Shown: piece by piece, positions 1-6,262 of the stretch
Numbering within the stretch: position 1 is the first letter of the stretch
Layout: every line of letters begins with the position of its first letter
From: an uncultured Oscillospiraceae bacterium
GTDB lineage: Bacteria; Bacillota; Clostridia; Oscillospirales; Ruminococcaceae
Reading direction: 5' to 3'
Length of the DNA: 13,933 nucleotides
Assembly: GCA_958448395.1 (NCBI GenBank)
Contig: CAUDDP010000054.1
Location: 1-13,933, forward strand
The notes under the pieces: generated by a model
The model's database searches: none
The model's input: only the letters and a program-made list of their open reading frames with translations
What the model was told of the DNA's origin: nothing
Position numbers and translations under genes: made by a program

Positions 1-957
1 GGAGATCAATTAACTGCTATGCTTGCCTTTTCCCATTTTGCAGAGAGTGCCATGCGAACGGCTCATCTTTGTGCCAATGTGTATGCTCCTTACTATAAAT
101 GGCTGCTGCACAGCACAGAACAGTTACCATTGGGCAAAGACATTGCCATACGGCTGAAGCAATGGGAAACCCTGCCCATGGAGCAATGGGAGACAGAAAT
201 TGTGACACCAATTTGTCAGATTCTTGCAGATCAAATGCGACAGCAAGGCATTACGAAACGGGAGGAAACCTATATGCAAATACATGCAGAAGCGGCAGCT
301 GCTCAGGCAGAAGCTTTGGAACAACAAGAAGCATTGGTGCAGCAAATTGTTGAGCTGGAATTTTCAGAGTTTGATAAAGTAAAAAACGAAGGCGTTCGAG
401 CTGGCTGTCAGGATGACTGGGAAACATTTTCCATTATGCGGAAAAGTCAATATCTTACTTGGCCGCTTGCAATGCTACAACAGTACTGGTCAGAATTGCA
501 GGCAGCCAGCCAGCGTGGTTGGAATCTGCTGACAGAAAAATACGCACGAATGATGGAAAGTACCGCTCCAGAAGAATATACCGCTTTACAAAAAAATTTA
601 CCGCCGATTTCGGAACAGAAAAAAGCTCTTTGTGAAGCGATTGTTTCCATTCAGGTCAGCTGGATGGAAGACTTTGCAAAACAGTATCCCAAGCTTGCCG
701 GTCAGGCACGACATATTCACACTAATGAAGATACCGCATGGAATACGTCCTATGAAACGTATTTGCGTGGTGAACTGATGACATATTCCGAAACGCTGTT
801 GCAACAGTATGGGGCATGGATTGTAACACTACACCGCAACGGAAAAAACTTAGCAGAAATGATTATGTCAAACACAGCAACGTTTTACCATTACACCTCT
901 CTTGCAGAAGCAGAGGAACATATAAAACCTGTTTCATCTAATTCTACTTCTGTATGA
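1..957 (+). CDS. DUF4037/DUF4125 fusion protein, C-terminal part (5' truncated by window)
   Basis: The reading frame is open from base 1 to the TGA at 955-957. The ATG at 19 has no ribosome binding site at a useful distance, so the true start lies outside the window. The first roughly 60 residues (with YAPYYKWL) resemble the C-terminal end of DUF4037, a family regarded as nucleotidyltransferase-like. From about base 345 onward the sequence has DUF4125 hallmarks: EFDKVKNEG, CQDDWETFSIMRKSQYLTW, EKYARMMEST, QVSWMEDFA, NTSYETYLRGEL and NLAEMIMSNTA. The two domains are commonly fused in Firmicutes. The middle segment is Ala/Gln/Glu-rich and probably helical. No signal peptide or membrane segment is visible, so a cytoplasmic protein is likely. 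The biochemical function is unknown; the nucleotidyltransferase idea rests on the missing N-terminal half and cannot be tested here. Confidence 0.85.
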   Translation, partial: GDQLTAMLAFSHFAESAMRTAHLCANVYAPYYKWLLHSTEQLPLGKDIAIRLKQWETLPMEQWETEIVTPICQILADQMRQQGITKREETYMQIHAEAAAAQAEALEQQEALVQQIVELEFSEFDKVKNEGVRAGCQDDWETFSIMRKSQYLTWPLAMLQQYWSELQAASQRGWNLLTEKYARMMESTAPEEYTALQKNLPPISEQKKALCEAIVSIQVSWMEDFAKQYPKLAGQARHIHTNEDTAWNTSYETYLRGELMTYSETLLQQYGAWIVTLHRNGKNLAEMIMSNTATFYHYTSLAEAEEHIKPVSSNSTSV

Positions 958-973
958 AAAAGTAGTAATGCAT

Positions 974-1005
974 AAAAAAGTCCAGTCAATCTACTGGACT
1001 TTTTT
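974..1005 (+). terminator. Intrinsic terminator after the DUF4125 gene
   Basis: AGTCCAGT (979-986) pairs perfectly with ACTGGACT (993-1000) around a 6-nt loop. The stem is extended by an A-run (974-978) facing a T-run (1001-1005). It lies 17 bases after the stop codon. The flanking A/T runs would let it work on either strand, but only rightward genes flank it. Confidence 0.93.
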
Positions 1006-1050
1006 CGCACTTTCTTTGAAAACAAAAAGACAGGAGGAACTTGACATCCT

Positions 1051-2445
1051 ATGAAATCGGCAAAAAAACAATATGAAATGGATATGTGCAGTGGCTCTAT
1101 CTTAAAAAAGATGCTGTTATTTGCCCTACCGCTAATGCTATCCAGCATCTTGCAGCTGCTCTTTAATGCTGCGGATATTGTCGTGGTCGGCAAATTTGCC
1201 GGGGATAATGCTCTGGCAGCAGTCGGATCCAATACCGCTTTAATTAATCTGCTGACAAATTTATTTGTCGGCTTTTCCATTGGTGCCAATGTCACCGCTG
1301 CAAGATATTACGGAGCAAAGTGCAACAAAGATTTAGAAGAAACGATACATACCGCTATTACCATGAGTTTTGCCAGTGGTCTGCTGCTGATGATAGTGGG
1401 CATCATTGGTGCAAAACAGTTTCTCATCTGGATGCAAACACCAAAAGAAGTGCTGCCACTGGCAACTCTGTATCTGCATATTTACTTTATCGGCATGATT
1501 CCCAATATGGTATATAACTTCGGCAGTGCCTTGCTGCGTGCCGTCGGCGATACCAGAAGACCACTCTATTATCTAACCTTTGCTGGCTGCATTAACGTTG
1601 CATTAAATATATTTACAGTCGTTCTATTACATTGGGATGTTGCTGGTGTTGCAATTGCTACTGTCATTTCACAAACAATTTCAGCATTTTTAGTGCTGCG
1701 ATGTATGCAGAAAGAACAGGGGGTTATGCACTTGCAATGGAATAAGCTCCGCATTCATCGAGGAAAAATGATACAGATTATGAAAATCGGCATTCCAGCC
1801 GGCTTTCAAGGTGTAGTCTTTGCTCTTTCTAATGTAGTCATTCAATCCTCCGTCAATTTATTCGGAAATGTGGTGGTAGCTGGAAATTCTGCGGCTTCTA
1901 ATATTGAAGGCTTTGTCTATATGGCAATGAATGCTTTCTATCAGGCAACTATTTCTTTTACTAGTCAAAATTTTGGTGCAGGAAAATATAATCGTATCAA
2001 TCGGATTCTACTAACCGGACAGGGGTGCGTTATTGTAGTTGGATTGGTACTGGGAAATGCAGCAGTGCTGCTTGGGAAACCACTACTCCAGATTTATTCC
2101 AGCAGTACCGAAGTCATTGCAGCAGGCATGGTTCGATTACGTATTATTTCTGCCACGTATGCTCTTTGCGGCATTATGGATGTGATGGTTGGTGCCCTGC
2201 GTGGATTGAATTATTCAGTTTTGCCGATGGTGGTCTCACTGGTTGGTGCCTGTGGACTGCGATTGATCTGGATTGCAACAGTCTTCCAAATTCCAGAATT
2301 TCACACAGTGCAGATAGTTTACCTTTCCTATCCCATCACATGGATCATTACACTTTCCACGCATATTATCTGCTATTGTATGATCAAACGACATTTGCGA
2401 AAAAAATTTTCTTACCAAAAAACATCCTTACAACCGTCTGCATGA
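1051..2445 (+). CDS. MATE family efflux transporter
   Basis: This 464-residue inner-membrane protein has the usual MATE length and twelve hydrophobic segments in two six-helix lobes. The family probably exports cationic drugs or metabolites in exchange for Na+ or H+. The N-lobe starts with the typical MDMCSGSILKKMLLFALPLM followed by LLFNAADIVVVGKFAG (residues ~36-51) and ends near residue 230. The C-lobe starts with IGIPAGFQGVVFALSNVV (~240) and includes SFTSQNFGAGKYNRI. The substrate cannot be read from sequence. AGGAGG at 1032-1037 supports the start, although its 13-nt spacing to the ATG is longer than ideal. The gene sits just after a strong terminator, so it needs its own promoter, and I could not find a convincing one in the 45-bp gap. 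The downstream gene, 112 bp away, is the SpoVM-like gene. Confidence 0.93.
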   Translation: MKSAKKQYEMDMCSGSILKKMLLFALPLMLSSILQLLFNAADIVVVGKFAGDNALAAVGSNTALINLLTNLFVGFSIGANVTAARYYGAKCNKDLEETIHTAITMSFASGLLLMIVGIIGAKQFLIWMQTPKEVLPLATLYLHIYFIGMIPNMVYNFGSALLRAVGDTRRPLYYLTFAGCINVALNIFTVVLLHWDVAGVAIATVISQTISAFLVLRCMQKEQGVMHLQWNKLRIHRGKMIQIMKIGIPAGFQGVVFALSNVVIQSSVNLFGNVVVAGNSAASNIEGFVYMAMNAFYQATISFTSQNFGAGKYNRINRILLTGQGCVIVVGLVLGNAAVLLGKPLLQIYSSSTEVIAAGMVRLRIISATYALCGIMDVMVGALRGLNYSVLPMVVSLVGACGLRLIWIATVFQIPEFHTVQIVYLSYPITWIITLSTHIICYCMIKRHLRKKFSYQKTSLQPSA

Positions 2446-2516
2446 GAGATCCGATTCTACAAAAACAAATTTCCATCAAGAACCTTTTCTCCAATGCCGG
2501 AATACAATAACAGTAA

Positions 2517-2532
2517 GCCAGATGAAACTGGC
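2517..2532 (+). other. Small inverted repeat upstream of spoVM
   Basis: GCCAG (2517-2521) and CTGGC (2528-2532) flank a 6-nt loop, 25 bp before the spoVM start and 12 bp before its ribosome binding site. No T-run follows, so it is not a terminator. It may be a minor leader structure or chance. Confidence 0.25.
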
Positions 2533-2557
2533 AGAACATAGAACGGAGGCAGATACC

Positions 2558-2653
2558 ATGAAAATTGTAGTCGTGAAGACACCAAAATTATTAAAAGGAA
2601 TTTTCAGACTGGTCTTTCAAGTGAAACGAACAGAAACAGAACCAGACAGCTAA
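2558..2653 (+). CDS. spoVM: SpoVM-like sporulation peptide (31 aa)
   Basis: The product is 31 residues beginning MKIVVVKTPKLLKGIFRL. It aligns without gaps to Bacillus subtilis SpoVM (begins MKFYTIKLPKFLGGIVRA, recalled from memory). M1, K2, K7, P9, K10, L12, G14, I15 and R17 are identical, including Pro9, which is important for curvature recognition. In sporulating cells SpoVM is an amphipathic helix that inserts into the convex outer forespore membrane and anchors the coat ATPase SpoIVA. GGAGG at 2545-2549 lies 8 nt before the ATG, which strongly argues for real translation of so short a frame. The peptide is a little longer than the 26-residue B. subtilis protein and its tail is charged (KRTETEPDS). 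A strong hairpin follows 21 bp after the stop. I found no convincing sigma-E promoter. The main alternative is an unrelated small amphipathic peptide. Confidence 0.85.
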   Translation: MKIVVVKTPKLLKGIFRLVFQVKRTETEPDS

Positions 2654-2674
2654 CAGAACACATAAACACCTTTA

Positions 2675-2716
2675 ATGCAACAGCTGTACAGTGATTTTTC
2701 TGTACAGCTGTTGCAT
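2675..2716. terminator. Perfect 17-bp hairpin between convergent spoVM and PP2C genes
   Basis: The 17-nt arm at 2675-2691 (ATGCAACAGCTGTACAG) is exactly complementary to 2700-2716, around an 8-nt T-rich loop (TGATTTTT). On the + strand it is followed by AAATTATTTTTAG. On the - strand it begins 9 bp after the phosphatase stop and is followed by TTAAAGG. The convergent position suggests a shared bidirectional terminator, although the T-tract is imperfect on both sides. Confidence 0.8.
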
Positions 2717-2725
2717 AAATTATTT

Positions 2726-3514
2726 TTAGAGTACTTCTATCAAAATCAATGTGGTATTGTCCACACCGCCTGCATCCAATGCCAATGTCAGAAGCTGTTG
2801 TGCCATATTGGGCTGATTACCAGAAAGCACGCGATAAATCGTCAAATCATCACACATATCAGTCAAGCCATCTGAGCAGAGTAAGAATCGATAACCACTA
2901 TAAATCCGAAATGGCGGTTGGGCAGCCTTCGGCAAACTAAAACGTTTTAAATCTGCACCAAGAAACTGTGTCAGCTTGTTGCGGTCACTACTCAACTCTG
3001 CTTCTTCTTTTGTGTAAATTCCAGTCTTCAATTTATGATTTGCCAATGTATGGTCGCTGGTCAAACGATATAAATCTGTGCCATTATACAGATAAATTCG
3101 GCTGTCTCCAATATAAAACGGATATACCATATTTCCTTGAAAACAAAGCATTGCCATCGTTGTTCCGCTGTTACCGCCTTGCAGTTTCTGTGCCATGGTA
3201 TAAATAGTTTGATTGGCATCTGCAACAAACTGTCGAACGGTTTCTTCCAGCTGTTCCCCCTTGCAATGTTTCATTGCCTTTTCATGCCGTTGCAGCGTTT
3301 TAGCCGCCAGACCGGAAGCAACTTCACCATAAGATTCTCCACCCATACCGTCAAAAACAGCAAATATAGGATGTTTCCTGGTATTACATTTTTCCGTCAA
3401 ATGGCATGCAGAAGATATATCTGGATGATTTTTTCCATTAAAATAAAAGTTGTCCTCATTATTCATACGCACCTTGCCCTGATCAGATAATACTGTCGCA
3501 TGGAGTTTATACAT
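2726..3514 (-). CDS. PP2C-family Ser/Thr protein phosphatase (PrpC/Stp-like)
   Basis: The 262-residue protein is the normal length for a soluble bacterial PP2C (PPM) phosphatase, which removes phosphate from Ser/Thr using two or three bound metal ions. The family motifs appear in order: RMNNEDNF (16-23, with metal-binding acids near E20/D21), FAVFDGMGG (51-59, metal-binding D55/G56), SGTTMAML (116-123), YIGDSRIYLY (134-143), LTSDHT (151-156), LLCSDGLTDM (211-220, D215) and GVDNTT (250-255, D252). No membrane segment is seen. On the - strand AAAGGAAG precedes the ATG at about 10 nt. In many Firmicutes the partner is a PASTA Ser/Thr kinase next door, but none is in this window. A terminator-like hairpin sits just upstream (3552-3591), leaving little room for a private promoter. 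It may rely on readthrough or on a promoter inside the upstream gene. Confidence 0.93.
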   Translation of the reverse strand: MYKLHATVLSDQGKVRMNNEDNFYFNGKNHPDISSACHLTEKCNTRKHPIFAVFDGMGGESYGEVASGLAAKTLQRHEKAMKHCKGEQLEETVRQFVADANQTIYTMAQKLQGGNSGTTMAMLCFQGNMVYPFYIGDSRIYLYNGTDLYRLTSDHTLANHKLKTGIYTKEEAELSSDRNKLTQFLGADLKRFSLPKAAQPPFRIYSGYRFLLCSDGLTDMCDDLTIYRVLSGNQPNMAQQLLTLALDAGGVDNTTLILIEVL

Positions 3515-3551
3515 TGGTAAAACACTTCCTTTCTATCTGGCTTCCCACAAC

Positions 3552-3591
3552 AAAAGAAGCCGTTACCGTTTTTCCGGCAGCGGCTCTTTTT
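3552..3591 (-). terminator. Terminator-like hairpin between zinc-ribbon and PP2C genes
   Basis: AGCCGTTACCG (3558-3568) pairs with CGGCAGCGGCT (3575-3585) with one G-T pair and one A/C mismatch around a 6-nt loop. Beyond an A/C mismatch, outer A- and T-rich arms (3552-3556 and 3587-3591) extend it. It lies 6 bp after the stop of the leftward zinc-ribbon gene, and its - strand T-run is short. It may only attenuate, since the next leftward gene starts 37 bp on. Confidence 0.72.
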
Positions 3592-3597
3592 GTCTCC

Positions 3598-4086
3598 TTA
3601 CGACGCAGACGGATGATCCGGTGTATTCGTTTCCAATTCAGAAGATAATTCGTCCTTTGCAACAACTTCTACGATTTCATCTGATACGACTTCCGGTTTG
3701 GTTTCCGCTGCCGACTCCGGCTTTCCTTCATTTTTCGCACCACAATGCGAGCAAAATTTCTGTCCTTCTGTAATTTCTTTTCCACATACCGGACAAATCA
3801 GTAAATCATCCAGTGCTGCAATTTCCTGCTTGCACTTGGCAATCTGTTCATTGGCTTCCACAATCTTCTTTGCCCATTCTGCATATGGCTCTTCTACAGC
3901 ATCTGCATGAGAGAGAAAATACTGCTTTCCCATTTCAGTATATGCAGTTTCTTTCATTTTCTCCAAATCATGAATACTTTTGTTCAGTTTCACCTTAGAG
4001 GCCAGTTTCTTAGAGTTATCTCCAACGCTCTTGGCAAATTTACCGACAGAATCGCCTGCTTTTTCAAGCATTTCCCTCACTTCCAT
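3598..4086 (-). CDS. Zinc-ribbon protein with N-terminal coiled coil
   Basis: This acidic protein of 162 residues has no signal peptide or membrane segment. Residues 1-95 are predicted helical/coiled coil, including EMLEKAGDSVGKFAKSVGDN and an EANEQIAKCKQEIAALDDLL stretch. Residues 98-115 form a short treble-clef or zinc-ribbon motif, CPVCG-x10-CSHCG, with four Cys (98, 101, 112, 115) to bind one Zn2+. The tail (120-162) is Glu/Ser/Thr-rich and probably disordered. Proteins of this design are common in Firmicutes and mostly uncharacterised; scaffolding or protein-protein contact is a reasonable guess but not shown. AGGAGGG lies just before the ATG, a strong ribosome binding site. It follows the SpoIID-like gene by 60 bp in the same direction and is probably part of that operon, although a promoter in the gap cannot be excluded. 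Confidence 0.82.
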   Translation of the reverse strand: MEVREMLEKAGDSVGKFAKSVGDNSKKLASKVKLNKSIHDLEKMKETAYTEMGKQYFLSHADAVEEPYAEWAKKIVEANEQIAKCKQEIAALDDLLICPVCGKEITEGQKFCSHCGAKNEGKPESAAETKPEVVSDEIVEVVAKDELSSELETNTPDHPSAS

Positions 4087-4146
4087 ATAACCCTCCTGAT
4101 TTCTGTTTTCTATTTTTATCCTATGAACCTACCTGTACTATTATGC

Positions 4147-5205
4147 TCAACCCATCACATAATTATATCTGCCACTTTTCAGTCCTAAGACAGAACGCAA
4201 AGACTCTCCGCTTACCGTTTTTTGTCCATCAATATTAACGTGACGAATATAACCGCCGCCGCCAACTTCCAGTGTTATCCATGTTTCCGGATGATCAGAT
4301 AAAACAATACCATATGCAGATTGCAGCCGACTACGAATTTCTGCCTGTGAAAAATAGACAACAGTACCATAATGCGGATCATAAGATGCATCATACTCGC
4401 AAGGAACACTAATCAGATAATCATAATGTACCCCAAATACATCCGATGCATTCGCTGTATATCCGCCGCTTGATGCTCCATACACAGTCAAAGCATAATC
4501 ACCATCATAATACAACGCCTGTCCCAAAACGGACTGCACAGCATCTATGACATTCTGTGGCGGATGATCCCGACAAATTAAACTACTGGTGTCCCCATGT
4601 GGATTCATCACATAAGTAAAAGCTGCTACAGCCTGTGCCTTCATCGCTTCTGGTGCCATAGTAGAACCCATTTCATTGTAAACCAGCATGGAAATAATCT
4701 CTAGCACACTGCCCGTTCTGCCGCCCGCTGTGATTGTTGCTGGTACATTGGTTTGTACCAGCGTTGTACCCGGATAATAATGGAATAGTATTGCCTGATA
4801 ATCATAGCCGCCATAAGTTGCATAAAAATTTGCACCATTTTGGCTCAAACCGCAACCATGGCCATATCCATATGTAGTAAAAGCAAATTGTCCCGGTTCC
4901 ACATTGGCAGCCAGAGAAATCGCAGCATCTGCTCCACTTGCTCCGACCGTGCCAGAAGCCGCTAACACACCTGTTCCCTGTTGCTGTCCCACAGAAACCG
5001 TCTGCATTTTCTCCGCCGCTGCTTCATCCACTTCCTGATACTGCACCAGGGAAAGCGACGTATCATACGCTGAAAGCTGTGCTTTTTTCCATTTCTTTTC
5101 TGTTGTTTGTTCTACTGCCATAACCGGCAATGCCGCTACTGCGTAGAGCAGCATAGCACTGGCTGATAATACGCAGCCGATTTTTTTCAAATTAAAAGAA
5201 ATCAT
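4147..5205 (-). CDS. Secreted SpoIID/LytB-domain protein with rearranged motif order
   Basis: The start at 5205 is preferred over the ATG at 5256. It begins directly at a signal peptide (MISFNLKK, a hydrophobic stretch to about residue 28, likely cleavage after PVMA at 30) and has CAGGGATG upstream. This gives 352 residues. SpoIID/LytB proteins cut glycan strands of stem-peptide-free peptidoglycan (lytic transglycosylase in SpoIID) or stimulate amidases. Visible hallmarks are YGYGHGCGLSQNGANFYATY (112-131), ILFHYYPGTTL (139-149), LVYNEMGSTMAPEAMKAQAV (174-193, probable catalytic E178), YGASSGGYT (242-250), YLISVPCE (263-270) and SLRSVLGLKS (335-344). In SpoIID the GHG...YYPGT block comes last, after the LGL(R/K)S block; here it comes first and the protein ends just after LGLKS. 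It follows the lipobox sortase by about 61 bp. A vegetative wall role is as likely as a sporulation role. Confidence 0.87.
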   Translation of the reverse strand: MISFNLKKIGCVLSASAMLLYAVAALPVMAVEQTTEKKWKKAQLSAYDTSLSLVQYQEVDEAAAEKMQTVSVGQQQGTGVLAASGTVGASGADAAISLAANVEPGQFAFTTYGYGHGCGLSQNGANFYATYGGYDYQAILFHYYPGTTLVQTNVPATITAGGRTGSVLEIISMLVYNEMGSTMAPEAMKAQAVAAFTYVMNPHGDTSSLICRDHPPQNVIDAVQSVLGQALYYDGDYALTVYGASSGGYTANASDVFGVHYDYLISVPCEYDASYDPHYGTVVYFSQAEIRSRLQSAYGIVLSDHPETWITLEVGGGGYIRHVNIDGQKTVSGESLRSVLGLKSGRYNYVMG

Positions 5206-5266
5206 GTAAAAACATCCCTGCTTTCTCAATCTTATACCCCTTTTGCAGAATGCCATCTATTACTCT

Positions 5267-6241
5267 TTATTCCTCTGACTCTGTAGTGGTTTCTTCTGTA
5301 TCTTCCTCTGCATCCTCTGCATTCTGCTTTTTAGTTGTTGTTTCAAAACTGTCTGCATCGTCCTCATCAGATGTTGTTTCTGACACACCACCTTCAATCA
5401 GCTTCTTCAAAGATGCCTCTGTTTCTCCTTCTCGCAGCTGTCTTGCAACAATCAAGAAACGAGAATTATCCTCATCTGAATAGCAAGTGGAAAGCGTCAA
5501 GAGCTGATCCCCATACTTGACATCAATCACATTGTCAATCATATTCAGTGATTCTACTGTATTGATATAATAATCAAAGTGTGTTTCATCATCCAACTCT
5601 TCCATATTCCAATATGGGAAACCTGTCCAAGTCATTGGATCGGCGTAGATATCACCGCCATTATCCGCATCTCCACTTGTAATTACCAAGCCAAAAATGA
5701 CATAGTCATATTCTTTGTAATTAGAACTGAGCTTGATAAATGGTGCTTCCTTATAAAATTCCAGATCCTGACGATACCGCCGCAGGGAGCCAAACATTGT
5801 ATTATCTGCCATATTGTGACCATACAGCACAATATTTTCAGAGAATTTATCTTCCTGATAACCAAATACATCCCGATAATCCATAAAGACCGTTCCGGCA
5901 CGGAATTTTTGATGACTGAAATCTTTATCCAGATAATAGGTGTTCTTCGCATCTTCCGGTTCATCTTTTTTTTGCACAATAACATTGTCCACACTTGTCC
6001 CCGGCACTTCAATCCAACCGATCGTATCTTTATTCTGTTCGTACAACTTCTTTTGCGATGCAAGCATATCTGGTGCTTTCTCTTCTATTGTATCTTCAGT
6101 TGCATCCTCACCTGGTGCATCTGCCTGTGACTGCTCTCCCTCTAAACCAATCGGATTTTGTTCAATCTCACCGGCACAGCCAACTGCCAAAATAGAAGTG
6201 GCTGCAAGAAGTGCAACCAAGATATGATTTCGTTTTTTCAT
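5267..6241 (-). CDS. Class B sortase with probable lipoprotein signal
   Basis: Sortases are membrane-tethered Cys transpeptidases that attach surface proteins to peptidoglycan or link pilins. The class B core is clear in this 324-residue protein: IGWIEVPGTSVDNVIVQ (74-90), NTYYLDKDF (100-108), GTVFMDYRD (116-124), IVLYGHNMADNTMFGSL (137-153, catalytic H142), YGDQLLTLSTC (243-253, nucleophile C253) and R261. The N-terminus is MKKRNHILVALLAATSILAV followed by GC, a plausible signal peptidase II lipobox (AVG-C22) with an acidic Ser/Gln linker after it. Lipid anchoring rather than a signal anchor would therefore hold the enzyme. The C-terminal ~45 residues are a Glu/Asp/Thr-rich low-complexity tail. 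GAGGGA lies 9 nt before the ATG. It begins 21 bp after the other sortase, so the two are surely co-transcribed. No sorting-signal protein is in the window, so the substrate is unknown. Confidence 0.9.
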   Translation of the reverse strand: MKKRNHILVALLAATSILAVGCAGEIEQNPIGLEGEQSQADAPGEDATEDTIEEKAPDMLASQKKLYEQNKDTIGWIEVPGTSVDNVIVQKKDEPEDAKNTYYLDKDFSHQKFRAGTVFMDYRDVFGYQEDKFSENIVLYGHNMADNTMFGSLRRYRQDLEFYKEAPFIKLSSNYKEYDYVIFGLVITSGDADNGGDIYADPMTWTGFPYWNMEELDDETHFDYYINTVESLNMIDNVIDVKYGDQLLTLSTCYSDEDNSRFLIVARQLREGETEASLKKLIEGGVSETTSDEDDADSFETTTKKQNAEDAEEDTEETTTESEE

Positions 6242-6262
6242 AAAAAGAACTCCCTCTTTCGA

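Noticed and set aside
19..21. ATG at 19 as a true gene start
   Set aside because: The frame is open to base 1, GGAG is 14 bases away, and the protein begins in the middle of a DUF4037-like domain, so the gene is truncated by the window.
1041..1046. TTGACA just before the MATE start codon as a -35 box
   Set aside because: No -10 sequence lies 16-18 bp downstream and transcription would start inside the gene.
2025..2510. 161-codon + strand frame overlapping the end of the MATE gene
   Set aside because: It overlaps the MATE gene out of frame, is rich in Cys, His and Trp, has no family motifs and ends in the intergenic gap: a shadow frame.
5206..5256. Earlier ATG at 5256 for the SpoIID-like gene
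   Set aside because: It would place 17 charged residues before a clear signal peptide, and its upstream region has only a weak ribosome binding site. The ATG at 5205 starts the signal peptide directly.
5579..6130. 183-codon + strand frame opposite the lipobox sortase
   Set aside because: It is antisense to the catalytic sortase core. The hydrophobic, Ile/Phe-rich product is the complement of acidic coding sequence.
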